Source: an uncultured Ruminococcus sp.
GTDB lineage: Bacteria > Bacillota > Clostridia > Oscillospirales > Acutalibacteraceae
Length of the DNA stretch: 10,095 nucleotides
Assembly (NCBI GenBank): GCA_902803585.1
Contig: CADCQO010000206.1
Coordinates: 1 to 10,095, forward strand
Direction: 5' to 3'
Shown here: piece by piece, positions 1 to 6,055 of the stretch
Position numbering within the stretch: position 1 is the stretch's first letter
Layout: every line of letters begins with the position of its first letter
Notes under the pieces: generated by a model
What the model was told of the DNA's origin: nothing
Databases searched by the model: none
What the model saw: only the letters and a program-made list of their open reading frames with translations
Program-made: the position numbers and the translations under genes

Positions 1-560
1 TCAAGAATACGCTGACGCAGGCTTTCATCGTCCTCGTCATCTGTGCCGCCCGAAAAGCCTGATGAATTATTGATGCGGATACCGACAGAAAGATAGGTAA
101 CAATCGTTTTGACAGAGCCGTTGGCAACATTGTAGCGTTCTCCGCTGTCCTCTGCCTCACACTCCAGCCATGCCAGTGTACTGCCCTGTGCAATCCGTCC
201 TTCCTGTTTCGTGACAAAATTCAGGGAACCGTCATCAACTGTGCAGACCGTACCTGCCGGAATAACAAAACTGTATTCCAGCGGCATTTCCAGCATAAAC
301 AGTACAATACCGGAAGCCTTCCGTCCCTTGCGGCGTGTCAGTCCCCTTTGCTGTGCGTGAAGGTCAAGCTGTGCGCCTGTTGCCGTATGAGGAAACATCT
401 GCGTTTTCAGCCAGTTGATTTCTGTGCTCAGCGAGTAAATCTCTCCCGCCAGCAGTTTCATGCGGATACCGATATCACTTGCGCTGTCCGGCCCGAAGCC
501 TGCCTGTTCTGTAAAGGTATCCGTCATTCTTGTCAATATACTTTCGTAGGTTTCATTCAT
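1..560 (-). CDS. Baseplate J-like protein (gp47/XkdT type), partial at left edge
   Basis: The frame opens with an ATG at 560-558 that overlaps the TGA of the preceding wedge gene as ATGA, and GGGAG lies about 9 nt upstream. It stays open for 186 codons to the window edge, so the C-terminus is missing. The N-terminal part has the pattern of baseplate J proteins: an early segment reading DIGIRMKLLAGEIYSL, then PHTATGAQLDLHAQQRGL near residues 57-74, a beta-rich middle containing VIPAGTVC, and the acidic GGTDDEDDESLRQRIL near 171-186, where the family typically has a GGxDxExDExLRxR motif. In contractile phages this protein forms the baseplate wedge and contacts the gp25-like subunit, whose gene lies directly upstream here. 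The family call is confident; whether the full protein is intact cannot be judged. Confidence 0.9.
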   Translation of the reverse strand, partial: MNETYESILTRMTDTFTEQAGFGPDSASDIGIRMKLLAGEIYSLSTEINWLKTQMFPHTATGAQLDLHAQQRGLTRRKGRKASGIVLFMLEMPLEYSFVIPAGTVCTVDDGSLNFVTKQEGRIAQGSTLAWLECEAEDSGERYNVANGSVKTIVTYLSVGIRINNSSGFSGGTDDEDDESLRQRIL

Positions 561-886
561 TCTGCGCTCTCCCTTCTGACAATAATTTCCTCGTCCTGTC
601 CGTTGATATGTACAAACACTTTCAGCACATCATTTTCAAGAGATACCCCCGTTACCTCCGCTTCGGGCATATCCGCCAGTGCCTGACGTGCCTGTGCTTC
701 TATCTGCGGCACGGTATCGGCGGAACGGATTCCGCTTCCCAATGACCTGTCATAGAGAAATCCGCCCTTCACCGCCGATAAGCGGATATAGGCCCGCTGC
801 CTGTTTTCCGCTCTTCCCGCTATGAAATACGGACAGTGGTTTTCGTCCTGTGCAAAATCTCCATTGTTGGTAATTGCCGTATCCGT
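557..886 (-). CDS. gp25/gpW-like baseplate wedge protein, apparently with a non-AUG start
   Basis: The reading frame is open from just after a TAA at 907-905 to a TGA at 559-557. Its residues, such as NNGDFAQDENHCPYF and then RQRAYIRLSAVKGGF followed by LYDRSLGS, match the usual layout of the small gp25/W-type protein of Clostridia prophages. The position between spike and baseplate J genes agrees. The only GTG (772-770) falls inside the conserved part and would remove about 38 residues. No ATG, GTG, TTG or CTG lies upstream in frame. I therefore set the start at ACG 886-884, preceded by GGAGG with 9 nt spacing and one base after the spike gene's TAA; this gives 109 residues. ACG at 880 or ATT at 874 are alternatives. 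The function is inferred from pattern and synteny. The start is unproven. Confidence 0.68.
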   Translation of the reverse strand, partial: TDTAITNNGDFAQDENHCPYFIAGRAENRQRAYIRLSAVKGGFLYDRSLGSGIRSADTVPQIEAQARQALADMPEAEVTGVSLENDVLKVFVHINGQDEEIIVRRESAE

Positions 887-900
887 ATTACTCCACCTCC
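884..900 (-). promoter_or_regulatory. Ribosome binding site and candidate ACG start for the wedge gene
   Basis: GGAGG occupies 900-896 on the minus strand, within the last codons of the spike gene. After 9 nt comes ACG 886-884, in frame with the wedge protein. The TAA of the spike gene ends one base before the ACG, so termination and restart could be coupled. No ATG, GTG, TTG or CTG exists in frame between the upstream stop and the conserved region. Confidence 0.5.
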
Positions 901-1253
901 AGTTTTACATCATTCACATAAACTTCTCCTGTCATCAGTATCCTGCCGTCATTCTTCAGCAGAATACTTGCCCCGCCTCTGGAAAACAGCGCCAGCTCGC
1001 CCGCTTCGATCTGAAAGCTGTTCGTCATCATCTTCACACCCAGACAAAGCTGTTCGGTATCATTCGCCGCAATCACCACATTTTCCTTCGGCATAGGAAT
1101 ATACATCATTCCTCCCGGCGAAACAATCGCAAGCTGTCCTTTGCCGTGTACCGCATTAGCACCAACACGCCTGTCCGCACTGTTCACGATCATTCCTGAC
1201 GTACAAAAAAAATCCGTTTCTTTTCCCTTCATGATTTTTTCAGAAAGTTTCAA
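888..1253 (-). CDS. Baseplate spike protein, gpV/gp5-like
   Basis: This 121-residue protein starts at TTG 1253-1251, which overlaps the TGA of the hub gene as TTGA; GGAGGG about 6 nt upstream supports this start. The middle has LAIVSPGGMMYIPMPKEN. The C-terminal part, GELALFSRGGASILLKNDGR then ILMTGEVYVND, resembles the repeating beta strands of the gpV/gp5 spike needle (compare the usual GxSIxLxxDGxIxI pattern). Such proteins form the membrane-piercing tip under the hub. It is short compared with typical gpV proteins (about 200 residues), so it may be a reduced spike or a related small baseplate component. Its last codons contain the GGAGG that serves the following wedge gene. The call rests on the C-terminal pattern and the place between hub and wedge genes. 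Confidence 0.65.
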   Translation of the reverse strand: MKLSEKIMKGKETDFFCTSGMIVNSADRRVGANAVHGKGQLAIVSPGGMMYIPMPKENVVIAANDTEQLCLGVKMMTNSFQIEAGELALFSRGGASILLKNDGRILMTGEVYVNDVKLEVE

Positions 1254-2167
1254 GTTATTATTCCCTCCGCATAAATTTTTGTTTTTTCTCCTGTGCTGTC
1301 CAGCGTGTAATTGATCTCACGGATACGATAGCCCTTTGTCTGACGGGACAGATGCAGAATGGTTCCTGTTTCCGCAGGAAAGCACCCTTTGCACGTCACA
1401 ATCAGTCTTTCATAGGCGGACTCCGCTTTTTGCAGCATTTCCTTCGCCGTCAGCACAGTACGGCTTTTACTGTCCACAGCGTTGACATAACGCCGCCGCT
1501 GAATCCCCAGTTTCTTCGCCTTTTGACTGACAAGCGGCATACAGTAATCACCGCCCGCACGGGTGCGGGCAAGTATCTCCGAAAACAACACACGGCTCCG
1601 GTACTCATGACGGCAGGAAAGCATGACATCTTCCGACAGCAGCAGGGTTTCCTGCGGCGGCAGACCTGTCACGTCAATCACACCGTCACGGCGGATTTTC
1701 GGTTCGGTCTGCAAAAAATAACGGCAAAATTCCTTCAGTACCGACCATTCGCTCATGCCTTTTGTAATGGTTATCTGACCGCTGTAAGCCTTTTCGCTGC
1801 CGACAAATTCTGTAAACCCCAGCGGCACAAAATGTCTTTGCATCAGCAGCGGCATGGACGGCACACAATAGGTCTGGGGTGCAGCTTCATTATCCAGCAG
1901 CACCGCTGCAAGACTTCTGGCAGTCACTGAAAGCAGCCGTCCCTTTTCGCTTATTTCCTCCGCCTGTTCATCAATATTTCCGAAAAAGATCCGTTCCTCT
2001 CCTTTTTTTACCTCCACGGAGGACAGCACCGGAATACTGCCGCTGACAGCAAAAACAGCGTTCAGACTGTCAGCAGGCGCCTGTTCGGAAAAGGAAAGGC
2101 TGATTTTCAAAGGGTGTCTGAAGGTTACCGTCTGCCCCTTGATGTCCTTCAGAATAAACGTCAGCAA
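1250..2167 (-). CDS. Baseplate hub protein, gpD/gp27/XkdQ-like
   Basis: This is a 305-residue protein. The start is TTG 2167-2165; GGAG lies 9 nt upstream, and the codon sits just before the end of the LysM gene, giving a 7-base overlap. No ATG competes at this position. It opens with a beta-rich domain containing SLSFSEQAPADSL and VEVKKGEERIFFGNIDEQ, typical of the N-terminal tube-like domain of late control D / gp27 hub proteins. The middle shows ITKGMSEWSVLKEFCRYFLQ, the segment where this family has a conserved WxxLxxFC-type helix. The C-terminal part has GTILHLSRQTKGYRIREINY. In Mu- and PBSX-type phages this trimeric hub joins the tail tube to the spike. The order LysM, hub, spike agrees with that. 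No defect is visible. Confidence 0.78.
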   Translation of the reverse strand: MLTFILKDIKGQTVTFRHPLKISLSFSEQAPADSLNAVFAVSGSIPVLSSVEVKKGEERIFFGNIDEQAEEISEKGRLLSVTARSLAAVLLDNEAAPQTYCVPSMPLLMQRHFVPLGFTEFVGSEKAYSGQITITKGMSEWSVLKEFCRYFLQTEPKIRRDGVIDVTGLPPQETLLLSEDVMLSCRHEYRSRVLFSEILARTRAGGDYCMPLVSQKAKKLGIQRRRYVNAVDSKSRTVLTAKEMLQKAESAYERLIVTCKGCFPAETGTILHLSRQTKGYRIREINYTLDSTGEKTKIYAEGIIT

Positions 2168-2682
2168 AAGTTCACACTCCTTCCTGCAGGAACCGGCTTG
2201 TCGGGGCGGGAAATATCCGGATTCAGAGCGATGAGCGTTTCCACCGGCAGACCGCTTTCATAAGCGTAATCCCAAAGACAATGTTTTCCGTCTGCTGTTT
2301 TGCGGGTGAGTATTCTGTCGGGCAGCCTGCCGGCAGCTTCGGCAAAGGTAAACCGATACCCCAACACGCCGCTGATATCCCGTCCTGTCAGCTCCAGCGA
2401 TACGAACATCGCCACAACAGGCATCTGAGAGGGCACATATAAAATATCGCTGCCGCCCTGTTCAAAGACACGGCGCAGCGAATCAAAGGTTTCCATACAG
2501 TTTTCGCCGTAAAATTCTCCCTCTCCGCTGATGGTTCTTCCGTTCACACCCAGATCATCGGTCAGATTTTCACGATAAGGCGACTTCTGTTCCACGACCG
2601 TTCTGCTGTGGCTGATGCGTATCAGATACGGATTGACGGGAAAGACAAACGCCCCGAAACTCATTTTTCCGTCACAATTCAT
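2161..2682 (-). CDS. LysM-domain baseplate/tail protein (XkdP-like position)
   Basis: This is a 173-residue protein. I chose ATG 2682-2680 over the TTG directly before it because AGGAGG sits 6 nt upstream of the ATG. Residues 1-125 form a beta-rich domain that includes FGAFVFPVNPYLIRISHSR, GEGEFYGENCMETF and RRVFEQGG, a layout I associate with Clostridia phage baseplate proteins. The C-terminal part (about 127-173), with CLWDYAYESGLPVETLIALN followed by PDISRP, is a LysM-like fold: the usual LWDIAxxYGxxxxxLxxLNPxI pattern is recognisable. In contractile phages LysM proteins sit at the tail-baseplate junction, normally just after the tape-measure gene. Here the gene follows a 51-codon ORF instead and overlaps it by 11 nt. 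Confidence 0.8.
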   Translation of the reverse strand: MNCDGKMSFGAFVFPVNPYLIRISHSRTVVEQKSPYRENLTDDLGVNGRTISGEGEFYGENCMETFDSLRRVFEQGGSDILYVPSQMPVVAMFVSLELTGRDISGVLGYRFTFAEAAGRLPDRILTRKTADGKHCLWDYAYESGLPVETLIALNPDISRPDKPVPAGRSVNFC

Positions 2683-2827
2683 CAACTTCCTCCTCTGCCC
2701 TTAATATTCTTTCATACCGCAGACCGTCCTCCTGCACGATTTCCGACAGTCTGATCAGTTCTGTCAGTTCATTTGCCGTCAGGGGAATGTTTTTTTGCAG
2801 TATCCCGCTATGTTCCGCTTCCTTCAT
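2672..2827 (-). CDS. Small acidic ORF (51 aa) in the tail-chaperone position
   Basis: ATG 2827-2825 is preceded by GGAGGG about 5 nt upstream, and the frame ends at TGA 2674-2672. It overlaps the end of the tube-like gene by 20 nt and the start of the LysM gene by 11 nt, the coupling seen all along this operon. The product begins MKEAEHSGILQKNIPLTANE and continues with LTELIRLSEIVQEDG and RAEEEVDEL; it looks fully helical and acidic. I do not recognise a family. In Mu/PBSX order this position belongs to the tail assembly chaperone, a protein of about 100-150 residues that is followed by the tape measure. This ORF might be a reduced chaperone or an unrelated small protein. The ribosome binding site and overlaps favour a real gene. 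Confidence 0.62.
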   Translation of the reverse strand: MKEAEHSGILQKNIPLTANELTELIRLSEIVQEDGLRYERILRAEEEVDEL

Positions 2828-3206
2828 TCTGTCCCTCCTTCGTCACCCTCAGTGCTGTAATGCTGATATGTTCCCGAAACTGTTCCGGACGTGCAACCGC
2901 ACGAAAATCGTCCCAGCGGCAGCCCTCCAGAAGCAGCTGGAAATTGTCCAGACAAATTCTCACCGTAAAATGGTCGAGGTCATAGAAATTACAGTTTTCA
3001 AAGGGTGCTTTCATTCTTACCCCTGTCAGATTCAGCTTGTATTCCGGCTGTCCTGCTATATGAGCGATATCCTCACTGTGGAAACAGCTGCGTATCCTGT
3101 GCAGTGCCACACTCTGGTGCAGTTCGGCGGTCTGTGCCTGCAAAAGCTGACGGTTATTGATATAAACAGCGACATCTCTTCCGCTTAATGCCCTTTCTTC
3201 CTCCAA
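2808..3206 (-). CDS. Tail-tube-like protein
   Basis: This is a 132-residue protein. The start is TTG 3206-3204, with GGAGGGG about 5 nt upstream; no ATG is available near it. The stop is TAG. The segments RDVAVYINNRQLLQAQTAEL, AGQPEYKLNLTGVRM, then NFYDLDHFTVRICLDN and LLLEGCRWDDFRA have the alternating strands and the late GCxWxxF-type motif of small phage tail-tube or tube-initiator proteins. It lies after the terminator-like gene and before the 51-residue ORF and LysM gene, which is where Mu/PBSX phages place the tube. A sheath gene normally precedes the tube in contractile phages and is absent. It could instead be a tube initiator or another baseplate-proximal ring protein. Confidence 0.58.
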   Translation of the reverse strand: MEEERALSGRDVAVYINNRQLLQAQTAELHQSVALHRIRSCFHSEDIAHIAGQPEYKLNLTGVRMKAPFENCNFYDLDHFTVRICLDNFQLLLEGCRWDDFRAVARPEQFREHISITALRVTKEGQNEGSGT

Positions 3207-3219
3207 ACAATCCCCTCCC

Positions 3220-3627
3220 TCAGATCGGCAGCAGCTGTTCTCTCAGCGCAAACCTCATTATTACTTTATATGCAAAATTTATTTTATCGTACATACATTT
3301 CTCAGCGCTGACCGAAGTGATCATCCGGTCACTGTCCGCCGTAAGAATCGTCTGACAAACCTTTTTCGCCGCAGCTTCACAGGCTTCTCCTCCGCGCTTC
3401 TCATCGCACAAGACACTCACACACAGCTTTTTTGCCCCAAACAGACCTTCATCATATCCCAGAAAAAAGTCCAGCCTGTCTGCTTCCTCCATACCAAAAC
3501 AAACCAGCGTTTTTGTCACAGGAAAGGGAATCGCGTCTCCTGCGTTGGCTTTGATACACCGGCACTCACTCAAAGATTCCTCTGCCTGTACGGCCTCTGT
3601 CATCTTCTGTAAAAAGCTCTTATCCAT
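3220..3627 (-). CDS. Tail-terminator-like / head-tail joining protein
   Basis: This is a 135-residue protein starting at ATG 3627-3625, which overlaps the stop of the preceding gene; AGGAGG lies about 8 nt upstream. The sequence alternates strands and helices: ending of the first third IPFPVTKTLVCFGM, then LDFFLGYDEG, LCVSVLCDEKRGGEACEAAA with KKVCQTIL, and a final NFAYKVIMRFALREQL. That is the alpha/beta order of tail terminator proteins such as lambda gpU, whose ring caps the tail at the head. The call rests on this pattern and on the third position after the capsid gene. It has several cysteines and no obvious catalytic motif. Confidence in the exact role is modest. Confidence 0.5.
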   Translation of the reverse strand: MDKSFLQKMTEAVQAEESLSECRCIKANAGDAIPFPVTKTLVCFGMEEADRLDFFLGYDEGLFGAKKLCVSVLCDEKRGGEACEAAAKKVCQTILTADSDRMITSVSAEKCMYDKINFAYKVIMRFALREQLLPI

Positions 3628-3955
3628 TCCCTTCCTCCTCTGTTATCCTGCGCAGACAGGCTTTGATATAATTTCCGAAACGACACCGGCAAATGTCTTT
3701 CCATATGAGAAGATACCGTTCATTCCCGAAATCAATCTCACAGCCATAGTCACACTTTTCAAGCAGTTCCGGCGCACAGAACAAAAGATACCGCTGAGAG
3801 TCTGAACGTCCCTCTCTCTGATGGGCAACACTGCCCCATTCATTCTGACGATAGCGCAGCGGATACAAAACTCCCTTGCCTTCCCTCCAGCCGTCAGCCG
3901 TTTCTGCACGAATGCGGCTGCCGTTCATTTCTATCGCTTTTTCCAATCGCTTCAT
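3620..3955 (-). CDS. Head-completion / stopper-like protein
   Basis: The frame can be extended upstream to GTG 4048, but this would overlap the preceding gene by 89 nt. ATG 3955-3953 is a better start: it lies 5 nt after the TAA of the adaptor gene, has AAGGGA and an upstream GAGGGG, and gives 111 residues beginning MKRLEKAIEMNGSRI. A short helix is followed by mostly beta strands, including GKGVLYPLRYRQNEWGS, RYLLFCAPE and CEIDFGNERYLLIWKDICRC. This resembles the small stopper proteins (SPP1 gp16 or PBSX XkdI type) that close the head-tail channel. The role follows mainly from its second position after the capsid gene and the fold-like pattern. Confidence 0.5.
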   Translation of the reverse strand: MKRLEKAIEMNGSRIRAETADGWREGKGVLYPLRYRQNEWGSVAHQREGRSDSQRYLLFCAPELLEKCDYGCEIDFGNERYLLIWKDICRCRFGNYIKACLRRITEEEGNG

Positions 3956-3959
3956 TCCC

Positions 3960-4304
3960 TTATATCCCCTCGAATACAAATTCATCAAGCGCACCGACAC
4001 CCAATTCCGCCAGTGCTTCTTTGTATACTCTTTCGGCATAGCATACACGCTCGTTGTCTTTGCCGAGACTCACTTCTCCGATCTTCACCGCCCCGCTGTT
4101 ATCCGACACTGACAACAGCACATAACGGTAATAAGCAAGAGCGGCAGCGGCCAGCACCTGCTGACCGCCGTCTGCTTTGTGGGAGCCGACCATCGCACTG
4201 ATTTTTTGCACCGCCAACTCACACAGAAAGCTGTACGCTCTGCCCTCTTCTTCCGAAAGTCCCGACAGTTTCTCAAAAAGCCGCAAAACACTTTCCAGAT
4301 TCAA
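3960..4304 (-). CDS. Head-tail adaptor-like protein
   Basis: This is a 114-residue protein starting at TTG 4304-4302, with GGAGG 8 nt upstream. The ATG inside the same ribosome binding region opens only a 12-codon frame, so TTG is preferred. The product is mainly helical, with LRLFEKLSGLSEEE, FLCELAVQKISAM, the helix VLAAAALAYYRYVLLSV and KIGEVSLG near its middle. This is the usual pattern of the small helical connector (gp6/gp15 or YqbG-like) found just after the major capsid gene. Such proteins form a ring under the portal after DNA packaging. Assignment is by position and pattern. Confidence 0.55.
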   Translation of the reverse strand: MNLESVLRLFEKLSGLSEEEGRAYSFLCELAVQKISAMVGSHKADGGQQVLAAAALAYYRYVLLSVSDNSGAVKIGEVSLGKDNERVCYAERVYKEALAELGVGALDEFVFEGI

Positions 4305-4329
4305 CTGTCATTCCTCCGTTTCCGTATGT

Positions 4330-5334
4330 TTACGCCAGTACCTTTGAAGCGTCTTTGAAAATCTTTGCAAAACCAGCAATACAGCTGATAGACGCTCTCT
4401 CTAACTGTCTGTCAATGAGCTTGTCGCTGTCAAGAATAATACCGCCCGACTGCACCATCTCCAGTGCACAATTCTTGTCCAGACCGATGATTTTTCCTGA
4501 TGCCATCGAAGGAATATGCAGCAGATTAGCACCCAGCGGCGTAATCATTCTGCCTGTACCCTGAAATGTCAGACCGGCGTGTGCATCTTTCATTTCGCTC
4601 AATGCCAGCAGCTTCTGCATCATATCCGAAGGTGCGAGCATTGTATTCAGCTCATAGGGAGAAAGATTCGCCCACAGATTGATAAGATCAGCATATGACA
4701 GTGAATTGGCGGTTCCCAGTGATACCACAGAAGCGGCGTTGTTATTGCCGTCACCATTGATAATCACATTGACAGCGTCCTTCACCTGTTCACGGGCAAT
4801 ATGGGCACCGATCTGGCGCAGTGTAACGGTAAACAAATCAAGACGCTGATACTTGATTGCTTCATAGGACGCTACCAGCATTCTGCCGCGCTTAATCAGC
4901 CTGACAAGATTTTCGTTGGTTCTGATGGTTGTCTGGGGGAGAGCGGCACCCTCTGCAACAGGTTTCAGAGATTTCTCATCATCGCTGGGAGCGGATACAA
5001 CAGAGCGGTAATCCAACCCGTCAATCACGGTTTTAGCTGCGATAATATCCTTCAGGCAGTCGCTTCCCTCAAGTCCCTGACGGACAGCTCTTGCCACATA
5101 CTCCGGAAACAGTGCAGCAGAATTCGCCGTTTCAAAGAATTTCTGTACACTGTCGGAATGTGCCCCGCCGACTCTGATGTCGTAACGCTTGAGCTGACGC
5201 TGAAAAGCGTCCAGACCCTCCAGCTCCGTGCCTTTATAGTTTTCGGAAGGATCAAGCTCCTCCAGTACAGCCGTCAGAGATCTGCCCCCGCTGTACATAC
5301 CCTTTTCGAGTCTGATAGAATCATAAAATGCCAT
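4330..5334 (-). CDS. Major capsid protein (HK97-like fold)
   Basis: This is a 334-residue protein. ATG 5334-5332 has AAAGGAGG about 8 nt upstream, and the stop is TAA. It follows the protease and decoration genes and precedes the connector genes, the standard place for the major capsid protein. The N-terminal 75 residues are charged and helical (DAFQRQLKRYDIRVGG), which could act as a delta/scaffold-like arm. The core includes KPVAEGAALPQTTIRTNE, LVRLIKRGRMLVASYEAIKY (like the spine helix and E-loop region), AHIAREQVKDAVNVIINGDG and the late LDKNCALEMVQSGG. These segments match the general layout of HK97-type capsid proteins in Firmicute phages. No frameshift or internal stop is seen. Confidence 0.85.
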   Translation of the reverse strand: MAFYDSIRLEKGMYSGGRSLTAVLEELDPSENYKGTELEGLDAFQRQLKRYDIRVGGAHSDSVQKFFETANSAALFPEYVARAVRQGLEGSDCLKDIIAAKTVIDGLDYRSVVSAPSDDEKSLKPVAEGAALPQTTIRTNENLVRLIKRGRMLVASYEAIKYQRLDLFTVTLRQIGAHIAREQVKDAVNVIINGDGNNNAASVVSLGTANSLSYADLINLWANLSPYELNTMLAPSDMMQKLLALSEMKDAHAGLTFQGTGRMITPLGANLLHIPSMASGKIIGLDKNCALEMVQSGGIILDSDKLIDRQLERASISCIAGFAKIFKDASKVLA

Positions 5335-5357
5335 TGTTGATTTCCTCCTTTACGTTA

Positions 5358-5696
5358 TTAAAGCATAAAGCCGATTGTGCCGGCCGTGCTGTTCACTTCG
5401 ATCACAAGATACTCTCTGCCGTTGGTGGTATCTACCGTGACCTTTCCGCCCGCAGCCGCCGCCAGCTTCTGATAGCCGACAGATACCGAACCCGAATACG
5501 GCATTGTCACAAAACCCCTGAGCTGTACACCTGCATAACCTTCACGCACATTGACGCAGATACCGCAAAAAGCACCGCTCGTAACATTCTGTACCTTGTT
5601 GTTGGCGGATACTGCCACAGGCTTTCCTGCCGCTACACCGCTGGCAGCCTCAAAGGTTGCCACATTTTCTCCAAAACCATTAAATCCTACACTCAT
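5358..5696 (-). CDS. Capsid decoration / cement protein-like
   Basis: This is a 112-residue protein. ATG 5696-5694 has AAGGAGG 9 nt upstream, and the stop is TAA. It is rich in glycine, alanine and valine and predicted to be mostly beta: GKPVAVSANNKVQNVTSG, AFCGICVNVREGYAGVQLRG and YQKLAAAAGGKVTVDT. This resembles the DUF2190-type or gpD-like proteins that lie just before the capsid gene in many Firmicute prophages and sit on or stabilise the capsid shell. The FCGICVNV stretch occupies the position where those proteins have a GxFxGv motif. The call is by pattern and position. Confidence 0.68.
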   Translation of the reverse strand: MSVGFNGFGENVATFEAASGVAAGKPVAVSANNKVQNVTSGAFCGICVNVREGYAGVQLRGFVTMPYSGSVSVGYQKLAAAAGGKVTVDTTNGREYLVIEVNSTAGTIGFML

Positions 5697-5710
5697 GATA
5701 AAATTCCTCC

Positions 5711-5884
5711 TTAAATATTCTGATAAACATTGTTGCTGCCGTCTGAGGGCTGGGACTGTCTGTAAAGCTGCGGACGAAGCGGCAGCACCTCAGACGCCTT
5801 GCTTTCAAAGGCATTTTTCATTTCGTCCAGCTGACGGAAAGAAAGTCCCTCCGTCATTTTAAGAACTGTTTCTGCTGTCAGCTA
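5711..5884 (-). other. In-frame C-terminal scaffold extension beyond an amber codon
   Basis: TAG 5884-5882 interrupts the protease/scaffold frame. The next 56 codons remain open and end at TAA 5713-5711, just before the decoration gene's ribosome binding site. The downstream residues, including LTAETVLKMTEGLSF, RQLDEMKNAFESKA, LRPQLY and a final NNVYQNI, look like a helical scaffold with the short PQL...N.Y.I type tail that capsid scaffolds of this type often carry. There is no ribosome binding site before the only ATG (5857) in this stretch, so it is unlikely to be a separate gene. A single C-to-T change from CAG would create the TAG. Whether this is a nonsense mutation, readthrough or suppression cannot be settled from sequence alone. 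Confidence 0.7.
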
Positions 5885-6055
5885 GGGCAGCACAACCGCC
5901 GCGAGGCTTCTGAGCTCCTTGATTACCTTGTCGCGCACCATTTCACCGTCTGCGGCTTTCTCCTGCAAAAGACGATAGCTTTTAGCAAGCTCCTGCATTT
6001 CAGCAGCTGTAAAGTGCTGTTCTCCTCCTGCCAACAATTTCTTTTCAACTTCCAT
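5882..6055 (-). CDS. Nested scaffold ORF inside the protease gene (internal start)
   Basis: Inside the protease frame, ATG 6055-6053 is preceded by AGGGAGGT with about 6 nt spacing, one of the best ribosome binding sites in the window. It would start a product MEVEKKLLAGGEQHF, helical and charged, exactly where the protease domain ends and the scaffold-like segment begins. Up to the TAG it is 57 residues; through the TAG it would be 114. Lambda uses the same arrangement, with gpNu3 nested in gpC. The internal site is seen in the sequence. Its use as a scaffold start is inference. Confidence 0.5.
   Translation of the reverse strand: MEVEKKLLAGGEQHFTAAEMQELAKSYRLLQEKAADGEMVRDKVIKELRSLAAVVLP

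Noticed and set aside
557..772. GTG at 772 as the start of the wedge gene
   Set aside because: It cuts through the conserved N-terminal region, has no binding site, and would leave a gap of over 100 nt in an otherwise gapless operon.
1352..1930. A 192-codon open frame on the plus strand
   Set aside because: It lies wholly opposite the hub gene, its composition is rich in H, R, Q and F as expected for an antisense frame, and it has no ribosome binding site of note.
3956..4048. Longer N-terminus of the stopper-like gene from GTG 4048
   Set aside because: It would overlap the adaptor gene by 89 nt; ATG 3955 has a suitable site and starts right after the adaptor stop.
4801..5340. A 179-codon open frame on the plus strand
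   Set aside because: It is antisense to the major capsid gene with no recognisable domain; the minus-strand gene has a strong start and family pattern.
5711..5857. Separate small gene starting at ATG 5857
   Set aside because: No ribosome binding site precedes it, and the frame is the direct continuation of the scaffold segment.
5882..5884. Global reassignment of TAG to an amino acid in this phage
   Set aside because: Three other genes end in TAG at sensible family lengths, and most of the remaining stops are TAA or TGA. Only one TAG lies inside a frame, so local readthrough or mutation is simpler.
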